NCBI GenBank assembly: GCA_009760855.2
Contig: WPIO01000015.1
Coordinates: 4,818,501 to 4,882,500, forward strand
Length of the DNA: 64,000 bases
From: Cristatella mucedo
Lineage: Eukaryota; Bryozoa; Phylactolaemata; Cristatellidae
Direction: 5' to 3'
Positions within the stretch are counted from its first letter, which is position 1, and every line of letters begins with the position of its first letter. A model generated the notes under the pieces. That model did no database searches and had not been told where the DNA came from. It worked only from the letters and a program-made list of their open reading frames with translations. Shown here piece by piece: positions 22,430 through 33,593 of the stretch. The translations under genes were made by a program, and so were the position numbers.

Positions 22430-24015
22430 CTTCTCGGTGCCTTTTTTTACGTTTATCTGAGCACGGACGCAGCGGCGACGGACGAAGCCCCACCCGAAGT
22501 ACAATGGCGGACTTGTGGGTCACAGGATGGTCTTTATCGGCTTCCTCGCGCATGCGCTCTTCGCGAGCTTCGTGGCTTAAAATAGCTACCGAGGGGAGGC
22601 GGGGCGGCGGTGCGGCCCGGCGGGCCGTTGGAGTGGCCCGAGCAGGGTATTCCCTCTGAGCCGCTCCGGCCGGCGATTTTACGTTCTCACTCGCTGGCGT
22701 CGCCCCAGCAGTCCAGGAAGCACGCGTCGGGCAGGATGCTCTAGAGTAGGCTGACTTGGTCCGGAATGGCCGACGCACGGGTAGGCGCGCTTTGTCCCGC
22801 GGCGGTCGGCACGGGCTCTGGCCGACAGCTCGGCGTCGGGCGGCCGATCGTACAGTTGCTCGTTACGTGTGAGGTGTGGGGCGGGACTGCACGGGTGCTG
22901 TGGGTCGCTGCTAGAGCTCGTAACGCGGCGCCGTAAGGGTTAGACCCCCAAGAACTTAGCGTTTCGAAATAGGTAGGTAGACACATGCATACATACATAA
23001 AGATAGCTAGCTAGAAAGACGGACGTCTAGACGAGTGCATAGATTGATTAGAAGAGCGAATGAGAGAATACCGGACCGCAGAAATATTATTTTGGCCGAT
23101 AACGGTTCGACTACAATGACGGACACTACAGGATTCAAAAAGGGAGCGTTGGTCGTAAAACTCAAAGCTGGCGCGGCGTAAATCTGCAGCGCCGCGCTAG
23201 CCTGGGCTTAATTTTAGCGCGAACGAGCGCTGCTCGGCGGGCAACAACTTCTTTGTCCCGGAGCAGTGAGCCAGAGAGGAGCACCAGTGCGGTGAGAGAA
23301 CGTGACCTTCACAGCGAGCCAGGAAGCTCTGGTACCAGCGGTGGCGATTCGGCCTTAAGAATTGGTCTGCCACCCGCGTGAGCGGCTGGTTGTTGTTGGC
23401 TGGCCTGTCAACCTCGGCCGCAGCTATGTCCAAAAAGAATCGTCTGAAACCTTTTCGGCATTCAAGCTGGACTGCTGGCTGCTCATCCGGCGTTCGAGCG
23501 ATGCTATTAATTCCGAAAAAATCAATTAATTCCTTACCGCAACGGCCACAGCGCCGGGCCTGATACCCTAAGCTCTCACCCCTTCTTCGTCTTGACTAGG
23601 TATCTAAGAGTAGAGCGATGCTCGCTCAGGGTTCGGCTCGTGCTTTTTCTTCAGCTCCGTTTCGACGCCGTCGCCGGTAGTTACCGGACTCGTACCTCTG
23701 AAAGTGAAAGCGGAGGGCGGGCTGTTCGCCGGCGATTGACGGGACAGGACGAGACAGCGCCAAAAGGTTTCGGTGGACGCCACCGGATACGGTCGTATCG
23801 CGCCCGAGCAAGCATTTTGTGTTGGTTTTGCGTTTTTTGTGTGCGCCCGTGCACTTGGTCTCAGCATAAGGATTTTCCGATGCAAACTAGAAGTAGTTCG
23901 GTGTGGTGTGCGAGATATTTCGGTGGTTTTCACTCCTCCGTCTATTTGGGTCGTTCCCCACAATTGACGTAGGTAGCCTAAGTACGGGAACGTATTTCTC
24001 CCGCTAGAGCGCTTG
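22430..24015. other. CpG-rich region 5' of the Bcl-2 exon
   Basis: High CpG content and dense frames on both strands are typical of a promoter or 5' UTR region. ACAATGGCGGACTTG at 22501-22515 resembles a YY1-type initiator and starts a 52-codon plus-strand frame, 75 bp head-to-head with the Bcl-2 start, so a divergent promoter is possible. Frames at 23592-23972 and 23604-23963 are opposite-strand shadows with no recognised domain. Confidence 0.45.
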
Positions 24016-24018
24016 TGC

Positions 24019-24148
24019 TGTTAGGAGCCTGTGAGGAGTGTGGGGATAAAACTGAGCTAGACGCGCAGCGACATTGTGCGCTTGCGAATAAAGCTCAGTA
24101 AAATCCCCTATTTGTGCGTGTCTCCTTCCAAATCACGCCGCGAACTCA
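24019..24148 (+). mobile_element. Possible short solo LTR
   Basis: The segment starts TGTTAGGAGCC, contains GGGATAAAAC (TATA-like), the poly(A) signal AATAAA at 24087-24092 followed by a GT-rich stretch (TTTGTGCGTGTC), and ends ...AACTCA. This order is typical of short Ty3/gypsy LTRs. No second LTR, primer binding site or gag/pol frame was found, and the ends are not proven by a target duplication. Confidence 0.3.
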
Positions 24149-24149
24149 T

Positions 24150-24440
24150 GACCCCCTTAGCAGCGGTAAGTAGGTTGGTGTTAGAAACGCTCCATCGAGC
24201 GACTACCTCTTATTGCGCGTAAGCGCGCACTGAGTCGCATTCGGTAGTATACTACGCCGCTTGGTAAGTGGCAGGTTACGCCTACTCCGCCGAGTCTCCG
24301 GCGTTAAAAATCGTCGATTATTAGCAGCAAAATTTTTCGCTTTCAAGCGTGATATTCGTTAACCCTATGCGTGAGAATCGCCGTTCTCGCCTACACGGCC
24401 GAAGATGTGTGAAGCGGAACCAGTATCCAGAAGTCTTTCT
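24150..24440. other. Unassigned spacer
   Basis: Nothing recognised beyond moderate CpG content. Confidence 0.35.
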
Positions 24441-24449
24441 ACTCCTGGA

Positions 24450-24615
24450 TCCTTCGCCCAGAAAGTAAAGGGCTCGCTCTGTAGGACTCAGGTCGTGGGT
24501 TCGAGTCTTGCAGCAGGCAATCCTCAATTGCCCACTGCAAGCGGCGGTAATCGCCCGCCAAGGCTCTTCCGCCGATATACAAATAAGGCTGCCGAATCAG
24601 CCTTGACCTTTTTTC
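24450..24615 (+). mobile_element. SINE-2 copy
   Basis: A-box-like GCCCAGAAAGTAAAGGGCTC, B box CAGGTCGTGGGTTCGAGTC (24490-24508), then GCAATCCTCAATTGCCCACT, CAAGGCTCTTCCGCCGATA and ATACAAATAAGGCTGCCGAA, ending in a T-run. All SINE-2 parts are present with many substitutions. Confidence 0.75.
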
Positions 24616-24619
24616 AGCT

Positions 24620-26340
24620 GCAGGTGACGGTCCTCACGAGCCAGGCCCGCTACCGCCCACCGAACGATGGGATGCATCTTCGCGACTCCGACTCTATGGG
24701 CAGCAAGCCGGCTTACCGGTTATCTTCTTGAGCATGCCCGACCGACTGTTCCGCGGCGTTTGTCCGCAGAAGGCCGCGGTACTGAGACGTCGGCATGCTA
24801 CTGGAGCCACATTATGGTAGTCTAAATATAATTCAAGGTCCCTGAATTATTATGATTCGGTAAATATCATTACTGATGGCTGGGCGGCATGAGTAACAAT
24901 AATAATAGGTCTAAGAAGTCTGCTTCTTATGCCGATCTAGCCAATGTCAAGGACTTCCCTCTGAGTCGACAACCGGAAGCATGAAAAGAAGCTCGGCTTC
25001 TTTTTGTTTTCACTCGGAAGCTGAGTTCCTGCAAGACGGACCCAAGATAGATTTATTGGACGGTAAGCAATTTTCTAGCCAACTCTGAGAGGCCTCACTA
25101 CCAATATGCTAGCGGCTCAGCCGACATGTTTTTAGCCTTTTTCTATGGAAAAAATTGCACGTATTCGCGCCCCATTCACATTCGTATTCGTACCACAAGG
25201 ACCGTTTACTAAGGTGGCTACCTTGGAGCGGTTGAGATGATGGCGGGGGGGGGGTACGGTTTTATAGAAGACTTGACTTTAGGTAGGATTCATTGGTACA
25301 AGATAACATTTTCCTCGTTTTTCTGTCGATGGAAAGCGATTTCGTACCTCGATACGTGCTCTCCAGCGTGTGCTTAGTAGTCAGCTAATCGAATATCTGC
25401 AGGAAACCGTAGGCTATCGTGGCGAGGGCTTAGTGACATTGTGCTTAGTGAGAGGGGCACATTCGTCCAGAAAATTGACTTGTGCCACGTTATAGCATCG
25501 TACCAGTGAGGGCAGGAGGGATATAGTGTATTGTACAGCCGACTCGAGGAGGAAGATAGCTAGCTTCGGGCTCTGGCGCTGTCGATTTCAAAGCTGTCAA
25601 ACGGTACGCACTGATATCTTTCCATCCATCTCATTTCTTCTTTCGAAGTCAAACTAAGGCTAGCGTGAAATATCTCGTCGTGTGATCGCTTAATAACTAA
25701 AAACATGGCCGTTTCTTGATCTTTAACTGGATAGCCGGCTATATCGTCGCTTAAATGGCGAGTCCCTCGGTCGGTCCAAGGGACTCGCCATTCCTCTCTG
25801 TCGAAAAGCACGCAACGGCTGGTTCGGCTAGCTTTAGCGGGCGTATTATATCGGCGATTTCCTTTCAGCGTATTTCTCTTCGGTCTGCATAACAGCAACT
25901 CAAGTGATTTAAATCGTCAAAAGAACCTGCCATAGCGATAGGGAGGTCGCTGCTGTTGCCTGCTCCGAGGAGATGCTGACATCCGGTACAGTCGTTCGAC
26001 CAGCCTGAGACTAGAAGCTTCTAGCATCGGCAAGCAAAAATAGAAATTGCGAGTCCTTATTAAAAAAATTACTAATAAACTCGAAAGCTACATCCTAAAC
26101 ACAATCTTCTGAGAAGAGTGGAAGTCCCCGAGGCGGGCGCAGGCGCACTGCACGCACTGCAAGATTCGCAGGATACACTTTCGCTCATGAATACAGCGCT
26201 TCACTTCTTTCTTTCCTGGCATGAACGGCCTTTCCCTTTGCGGAGTACGTGCCCGACCATCTGTGCAAGCCCAGTATCCGCCAAGGTCTCTATGTACTAG
26301 ATAATAGTAATTTGGTAAGTTTACTAGCTAATAGTAATGT
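24620..26340. other. Unassigned spacer with a perfect hairpin
   Basis: No gene recognised. The minus frame 25560-25898 (112 codons) spans the inverted repeat at 25754-25792 and is not related to a family I know. A G10 run lies at 25245-25254. Confidence 0.4.
25754..25792. repeat. Perfect 14-bp inverted repeat with 11-nt loop
   Basis: AATGGCGAGTCCCT (25754-25767) pairs exactly with AGGGACTCGCCATT (25779-25792); the loop is CGGTCGGTCCA. No mobile-element terminal structure was seen around it. Confidence 0.85.
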
Positions 26341-26344
26341 GGTA

Positions 26345-26665
26345 AGTTCGTTTGTAAAGCGCTCTGTGAGAATAATTATAATTATAATAGTGCATTTTAA
26401 GTAGCGCCCTCAGAGAACTCAATCTCTTTCTGGGAGCTTGAAATTTGCTACAAACGAAGCAAGATCGAATGGTTAGTGGTGGCATGCTCAATAAACAACA
26501 GGAATAATATGCTTAGGGGTGACATGCACAGGGTCAGCATGCAAGTTTAGTTAGCGGCAGCGTGCACAGTATCAGCACGCATAAGTATACAAAGGACGAA
26601 TCGCAGGGACCCACTAAATGCTGTGATAAATATAGGCGTTTTTGGTTTACTTTTAAATGAGAAGC
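26345..26665 (-). mobile_element. LINE-A 3' UTR with doubled tail
   Basis: A first tail-like piece (TAAAGCGCTCTGTGAGAATA) abuts a second AT-rich tail and GTGCATTTTAAGTAGCGCCC, then the normal reverse-oriented 3' UTR through about 26665. It looks like one LINE tail inserted into another. Confidence 0.75.
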
Positions 26666-26669
26666 GAAT

Positions 26670-27405
26670 CTCTATCCGATTGCTTTACAGCTCGCTGCAA
26701 GGGATGCAATAATTCGAGACCATGCTGAAGCTGAGCTGGCGGGGTAGCGTCGATGCTAGGAGCATCGCCTTCGGGTCTGCGCCTGTACAGGTTACGGGTA
26801 CTTTCTTGGGCCGGCATATCAAAGCGCTTCAAATTACGGGCTTCAATGTGATGTGAGTGAGCAGCTTGGAGCGATCTACCATTCGTAACAGTAAGCGCTT
26901 GGGTAGGCGAACGCAAGTTTTTGACCTATTGACCTATTTTTGACCAATTGTACAATTCATCTTACTTTCCAACCTTTTTCTTTCTTCCCTTTGCTCTTCT
27001 TGCGAAGGCCAATCATCACAATCGGTACGGCGATATTGTGTAGCTGTCAAATTCAGTTAAGCACCGCTCCATAATGCGCATAGCTTAAGCAATAGATTCC
27101 TCCTTTGAACTCCGAAATTGGTAGTGCTAATTCTAATTGCAGTTTTAGGCATTCATTTCCGTGAGCGGTGGATATTTTACACCTGTCCAGATCGGAAGGC
27201 ACGCTCAGGGTACGACGCTCGCCGGATTAGCGAAAACAAAACTAACAAAGGCCGAATCCTCGGAAATTTTCTCCCTTCTGTCAATCGCTGGGTTTCGGCA
27301 CAATCGGAGGCAAAAGACTCGAAAGGTCTCCCAAACATCACAATCTGGTCGCCGTACAACGCTTACGTCTGTCATTCAGTGTCTGAATTTAGTGAATTCT
27401 GAACC
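26670..27405. other. Unassigned spacer
   Basis: Frames of 60-94 codons on both strands, no recognisable motif. Confidence 0.4.
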
Positions 27406-27409
27406 TTCT

Positions 27410-29540
27410 TTGGAGAACAGCATGGGACCAAGTACAGACCCTTGAGGGACTCCACAGGTGACCCTTCTCATGTCTGAGACCTGACCCCCACACGACACGG
27501 ATTGAACACGATCAGACAAGTATGATTTAAACCACGCCAGTGCTTTGTCTGCCAGACCGATCGTTGTTCTCAATCATTCAAGCAGAACTTCGTGGTCAAT
27601 GGTGTCGAAGGCAGCAGACAGACCTAGCAGAGCTAGGGCAGGGACATTCCCGTCGTCGTTGCCACGTAGAATATCATTAACACGGAGGATAGCAGTTTCA
27701 GTGGAGTGCTGCCTCTTGAAACCTGATTAAAATGTTTCTGACATTCCATTATTTTCAATATGTTCAACTAGCTGCTTAGCAACAATTTTTTCAAGAATCT
27801 TTGATTAGAACGGAAGAAGGGAAACTGGATGATAGTTTGCTAGGACCTCTGTGTCTAATCTAGGCTTTTTAAGAATAGGTCTAACGATTGCCGATTTGAA
27901 GGACTTGGGGACGACCCCTTTTCCCAAAGAAGCATTACAAGTCTTGGTTATGGCAGGGCTAAGTTGGTCTGCCAGTGAAGACCACAGAGATGAAGGTATA
28001 GGGTCTTCAGGAGACGAGCTCTTTTTGCTAGACCTTATTAAGGCAGCCACATCACAGGCAGAAACATCGGAGAACCTTTTAAGAAAGGTCACAGGTTGAG
28101 GAACGGCGATTGCTTTGGTCGGATGGGGCTTAATGGAGGCATGAATGTGCACAATTTTTTCAGTAAAGAAGGCTGAAAACTTTTTGGCTGAGCCCTTAAT
28201 ATCTGGGGAGTCAGACATCACAGCATTGGCCAGTAAATGGTTTACTACTGTCTTATAAATCTGTTTAGTGTCGGACTGGCAGGAATTCAGCTTTCTAATG
28301 AAAAAAGAAGCCCTGGTTTTTTTAAGCTTTCGGGTGTAAACTCGAAGGAAGTCTTTAAAATTGACTAGGTCTGCCTCAGTGTCATGTTCATCGCATCTGT
28401 GAGGGTATCGAGGCTGCCGGTCGAGTCTGAATGCAGATCAAGAAGGCCTGCATCACAAACAGATTTCAAAAACTTGTCCATGTCAATGCTTTGTAAGTTA
28501 CGTCGTTTGGCAAATTCGACATTGCCCTGTTCATACGAGGGAGCAGGAACAGTAAACGAGACCGAACAATGATCTGAGAGGGTCAGTGGGCACACCACAA
28601 AGTCAGTGGGCAGGACATCCTTAGTGATCACGAGATCTAGAATGTGGCCACCGACGTGGGTGCTATGATTAACGTGTTGGGCCAAACCAAAATTCTCCAG
28701 ACAGTCAAGAAATGAGCGGACCTGGCTGTTGCTAGGGTTGTCAACGTGAATATTGAAGTCTCCTACAATCAGTAACGACCTGTCGCACACAAATATTTTA
28801 GCGAGGAACTCTGAAAACTTCTCTATAAACAAGTTTAGACAGCCAGAAGGAGGCCGGTATATCGCAACGGTGAGAGGCATTGTCTTTGATGAAGACCTGA
28901 TAGCAACCGATTCAAACGATGACCCATGCGAGAAACTGCACATTCTATAGACAAACGATTCGCGAACAACAATTGCAACCCGCCACCAACCTTGTCAGAA
29001 CGCATGGACTGATAGAATGAGAACCCGGGTGGGGTGGTCTCGGAAATACAGCTGCTGGAACTAGGCGTCATCCAGGTTTCGGTAAGCAGAAATGCATCTA
29101 GCTTCTCCTGGACCACCTGATCTTGGATAAGTAACCCCTTAGTTTTTAGAGAGCGGACATTTATTAGGCGGAATTTAAGAGGCTGTCCAACAACTGGGCG
29201 ACGGCGATGAAGTGGCTCGTATTCTCTACCGTTTGTGTCCGGCCCGGCGGACGCTGGCTCTTCGAATTTGAATTGGACCTTGGTAACGGCCGTCGGACGA
29301 CGTTTCACAACGTGCTGGGCCACAGCGGGTGGGCTACTACCGCAACAAGTACTATTCAGCGCTTTAAACTTACGAGTCGTAGGTTTGATAGCCGAGCTGT
29401 TGATAGGGCGAACGCTGGATGCAGGAAGGTTCTCACTGACCCGCCGGAGACGGCCCGCCGGTAGGTATCGACTAATGGCGACATCGCACCTTATGCTAAG
29501 CAGGTCCTGTTTTGTGTAGCATATTCGAGGACAGCTCATA
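27410..29540 (-). mobile_element. LINE-B copy: 5' end, endonuclease and N-terminal RT; 3' half missing
   Basis: Minus-strand frames follow the order expected of a CR1/L2-like ORF2. The N-terminus begins at M 29539 (YTKQDLLSIRC) and continues with LINVRSLKTKG and LDAFLLTETW (28835-29539). After a frameshift near 28945 come VAIYRPPSGCLN, LLIVGDFNIHVD and LTLSDHCSVSF (28365-28943): endonuclease with the GDFN and SDH active-site motifs. Then the RT leader PEDPIPSSLWSSLADQ and FKSAIVRPILKKPRLDTE (27805-28221), a gap near 27600-27800 with remnants of the FDTIDHEVLLE region, and [20 protein letters not shown] to [13 protein letters not shown] (27376-27573). Homology stops there, before the YADD motif. 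Truncation is therefore at the 3' side. Confidence 0.88.
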
Positions 29541-29544
29541 AATA

Positions 29545-30235
29545 GTCACAGCGAAGATAGCAACGGAATACCCGAAGGTATTACGGAGAAATCAAGTAAA
29601 GGTCCACACCATGCTAGTAGTCGCCCGAGGCCGCTCTTTTATGTCTCGGTATAAGTACAAATTGCTCATTAACATACCTATTAAGGTATTTCGTACCTGT
29701 CTAAGCATGGCTAAGCTCTCCGTTTTACGTCTGTCTGTCTTCTGTCCTTTGGTTTGACGGGCGGTATCCGGCGAGTGCTGACTTCTCAGGAATACAAGAC
29801 GACGACCAAACGTAGATCCTTCAGCAACCGCGAGCAGACAGATCGCCACTAGCCGCTCACAGATAATATCTCCTTTATCACTGCAAGGATCTTGCGTTAG
29901 AAATATCGGTCGGCTGCGCTACGAACAATTTCTCCACGTCCGTGCAGCAGCATCGGAGCACCGAAATTCCCCGCACATTAGGCAGAGCTGACTCCTTTAG
30001 ACAAGTGGAGCAAATCAACCAATCAAAGTTGTCCAGCATCTGCGTTTGCAACGACGGCCGGTCGGCGTAGGGAGACCGGTGACGAGTTGATGTCGAGAGT
30101 CAGGCTACAAGCTAGTTACCATTTAAATCGTCAGCAGAGCTTCCGACGGCGTAAGATGCTAATTTAAAAGCGGCCGACTAAATCAGCACAAGCATACGAT
30201 CTTCTCGACATGCATCAAGGTACTTCTATTACCAA
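29545..30235. other. Unassigned spacer, possibly LINE-B 5' UTR at its start
   Basis: The first hundred bases or so upstream of the LINE-B start may be its 5' UTR, but no second copy in the window allows a check. Nothing else is recognised. Confidence 0.35.
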
Positions 30236-30254
30236 TAGGAACATCTCTCACCAC

Positions 30255-30405
30255 CTATCCTATATATTATTCATTTGTATAGCACCCCAAGAAAACTTTA
30301 TCTCTATTCAGGTGCTTCACATATGCCTCGCGGCTCGAGCCCACGACCGCAGCCAGAACGTGGTCGGGGCGAGCACCTTAACCGCTGGGCCAAACCACTT
30401 AACTA
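30255..30405 (-). mobile_element. SINE-1 copy
   Basis: In reverse orientation: TTCATTTGTATAGCACCCCA, ATCTCTATTCAGGTGCTTCA, CATATGCC, the B-box complement GGCTCGAGCCCACGACC, and GAGCACCTTAACCGCTGGGC. It is close to full length, with a short duplication (CAGAACGTGGTCGGGG) between the boxes. Confidence 0.85.
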
Positions 30406-30409
30406 GCAA

Positions 30410-31295
30410 TGCTGATTACTGTTGGCAGGCGACCAGTGTTTCTTATTAGGCCTGATCTCATGTGTACCATACTCTTCTTGGAAGACGGCAAGCTTAACGA
30501 GAACGCTCTCTTGATGGTCAAGAGACGAAAATACACTCATGGGCTGTGATACGGTGACCGCTCTCACCTATCTTCTGCTGTCGTGCCCATCAAGCTCTTT
30601 AAAGTCTTCCGGTTCCCTGAAAAATAAGTTTACATTAAAGAGACGCGGTCGTTACCGTAGAAGAGCAATTTAACCGGCACATTGCTTGTCCAAGTTTTCA
30701 CTTACATCCGGTGAAAGAATTGATTCACGAAGCTAGTGTCATCCAATTTGCTCTTAACTCTTTATCTCGGCGTGACCGCCGGCCCGCGAGAACTCATGAA
30801 CTGCTTACTTGGATCGGGTACGAATCCTTTTAGTGTTATATCGTGACGAGCAGTTCTCTTCTATGCAACAACTTAAAAGTCCTCCACATAATGAAACATT
30901 AGCACGCTACGTCGGCCAGATTATAACCGCCTCGATGCGATTCACGGTTACTGAATTGTAAGGATTACGAACCGGTTATGTTCAACATCTATGGTTAGGC
31001 GGCGTAAAAGCCCTGCTTATGTACTAGTCGTTCGACTATTCTCTGTGATGACATACTATTCTCTATCGATTACGTTTTTGTGCATTCTCTGTGCCTCTTT
31101 TCGGCTGCGAAACACGCTAGTCTACTTTTTTAACGACGCGGACGTTTTCATTCTAAGGTGCGAGTGCTCTTTATCGCTTTATCTTTATCCCTCTTATTAT
31201 ATTTATTTATCTTATCTAGCTTTATCTTTATCGCTGCTGATCTCTGTTACCTGTGGAACATCTGATCGCATGCAAGCGCTGCCAGGGATAAAGTC
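30410..31295. other. Unassigned spacer
   Basis: The 104-codon plus frame 30991-31305 is hydrophobic (Leu/Ser/Tyr-rich) over a CTTTAT-rich stretch and lacks an identifiable family; treated as spurious. Confidence 0.4.
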
Positions 31296-31299
31296 TTTT

Positions 31300-32225
31300 G
31301 CATAGCGCCACAAGAAACCAAATCTCCTATCACATGCTTTAAAACCTGTTGCAAGGCAAGCGATCATCAAGGGGTAATGGCAAAGAAGGGATCCTGCTTA
31401 ATCAAGCACGCAATAGTCAACCCTCCCAAGTGTTATGCTTACGCAAACACGCATAAACGTACTAGAAGACACTCACGACCGCTGGATAGTAGGATCCCCG
31501 GTTAGTAATGCACTCAAGCATGCACAGATAAGCAGAGTCAACAGGAAACAAAGACAAGCCCCCCCCCCCCCCGGAGCGATACGAAAAGCATATCGTTCCT
31601 GCCTGCAGTCAAGGCGTATACAGTTTCGTAATGTAAAAACATCAAAAAGAACAACACACCAGTGACAGAATATAATGAGTATGCATAGTCTTTATGAATG
31701 TCGTCAAATCAGTACAGGAAGAAATGTCATTCGGTAGTGAGCTTCAAGCTTTGGGAGTACAATCACTGAAAGCACGAACTCAAAAAGATTTGAAGACTGT
31801 AGGGGACACAAGCACTCCACTAGTGTCAGAAGAATGGGTGCTGCTTTGAGAGGCGTGATGTGAAACTAATTCAGATAGGCATGGCCGAGCAAGAGAATCG
31901 ATGGATCTGAAAGTGAGTGACAGAATCTTGAAGTCAATGTGCTGCATGAAGAGAGTGGTATAATTGGCATGTGCGACTCTTGCGATCATTCAAGCCTAGC
32001 TGTAAATTTTGCACCAACTGTAAGCATCTTATTGCACAGACAAGAAGACCTGCCTACAAGTGGCGAATTACAGAAGTATAGTCGGTCTAGCACGAATGCA
32101 ATGAGCGAATTGACTTTAGTGCCCTTGTATAATAAGCAAGCCCCAGTTTTGTATAGTTTACTCACGCAGAAGTAGGGAGAATCTGTTGTGGAGCTGGTGC
32201 GATCACCGAGTAAAAATAGTTTTTA
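31300..32225 (-). mobile_element. Divergent LINE-A relative, decayed
   Basis: TAGCGCCACAAGAAACCAAA at 31304 resembles the tail block. Reverse-oriented landmarks follow at 31715-32190, including the complement of the QHIDFKILSLTFRSIDSLA frame (31780-31989) and of the region encoding TSKLVHAF. A C14 run at 31559-31572 interrupts the 3' UTR. Confidence 0.65.
31559..31572. repeat. C14 homopolymer inside a decayed LINE
   Basis: Fourteen uninterrupted C residues within a decayed 3' UTR. Confidence 0.9.
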
Positions 32226-32229
32226 GAAG

Positions 32230-33590
32230 AGGACACCGGATTACATCCGGTGACTGCAGCCGATGCTAATAAGTAGTTCTCGTCGGAGCTGACTCTTCGG
32301 ATTTAAGAGAAATTTGTGCTCATTTTAGCTCGACGACATGATGTCCGTCAAGTCTCAATTCCAAATTAGCGAGTGTCTTAAAAGATTTTTAATTCGATTC
32401 CTGTGAGGTCCAACGAATCGGACTTTGGTAGGATCGCTCTGGTTAGTGGACATTTAGAAGAGGTCAGTGGGGTCAGATGTCAGATTGACTCGATTGGATG
32501 GTCTGGAAAGGATGTGCCAGGATGCATGCTGTAAGATATTATCGATCGCCTCCTTCGCTTGACTGTCGGGTCCATGTCAAGGTTCAGCCTTCTAGCAGCA
32601 GCAGCAGGGGAGGGGTAGTGTGATCGCACTTCGAGCTCCGTTTCAATAGCAGGGCTGCCTTTCACTCTGCCAGTGACGTTTCGGTCACACGGTGTTTACG
32701 AGCCTGGCTCAATGGTGCTTTTATCAACAAGGGCCCGTGCGTCGGAGGCTCATTCATGATTTAGAAGCGTTGCTTCAATAGACGAATTGTTCGGCAGCAG
32801 CTGGGAGCATTGGCTTGGCAAGGGCTGGGTATTGCGGTCGCAGCACCCAGCCCAAGAGCAGCAGCACTAAGTGGTAAACGTAAGTAAACGATAGACGAAT
32901 CCACGAGCAGATGCCGCCCGAGCACCGAGTCTCGCCGATGAATCAACTAGCCTTCCTATGACGTAGCAGCTTGAATTCGTGAACGAACACCGTGGCTAAG
33001 TGTGATGCTGCTAAAACAGAGCATCTAGACTCATATCGACCCAGAACCGCGGGTCGAGTCGAATCGAGCAGCAGACAGTCCTTTATTGTTCGCTTCAAGC
33101 TGGGCGTTAGCTGCCGTGGCTCTTCTGCCGCGAGCATAAATGGGGCCGTTAAAGCAGCCGACCTTTATCTGTTGGTTAGATGAATAGATGCACGCGAGAG
33201 TGATCGCGATGCCATGCCATATAATGGATCTCTGTAGTGTAATTCTACAAAGACTAAGGACCAAAAGGGTATCATGCAGCAGAGTTTTCTACTGTGCTGC
33301 CAAAGCCAAAGCAACTGTCGCTGCATTCACACGTGCCTCCACTACGGACACATGTACCCGCTCGTTCCTTTGCTTAAAGACGGCTGGCGACAGAAGCACG
33401 TGCCCTGCAAGTCTTAGGCTGTAGAACTCACTTCCATCGCCACATTAGATGTTGCAGTTACTACGCTCGCGACTGAAAAGCTTAGCTGCAGAGTGTTCCT
33501 ATGAGGGTAAACCTTACGAATAAATATTTCTGATAAGTAGGCTGGAGCAAGAGACAAAGTGAGTGAGTAACATGATCTTTAAGTAGATTG
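32230..33590. other. Unassigned spacer
   Basis: No gene recognised. Frames up to 78 codons on both strands are unrelated to anything I know. Confidence 0.4.
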
Positions 33591-33593
33591 ATT

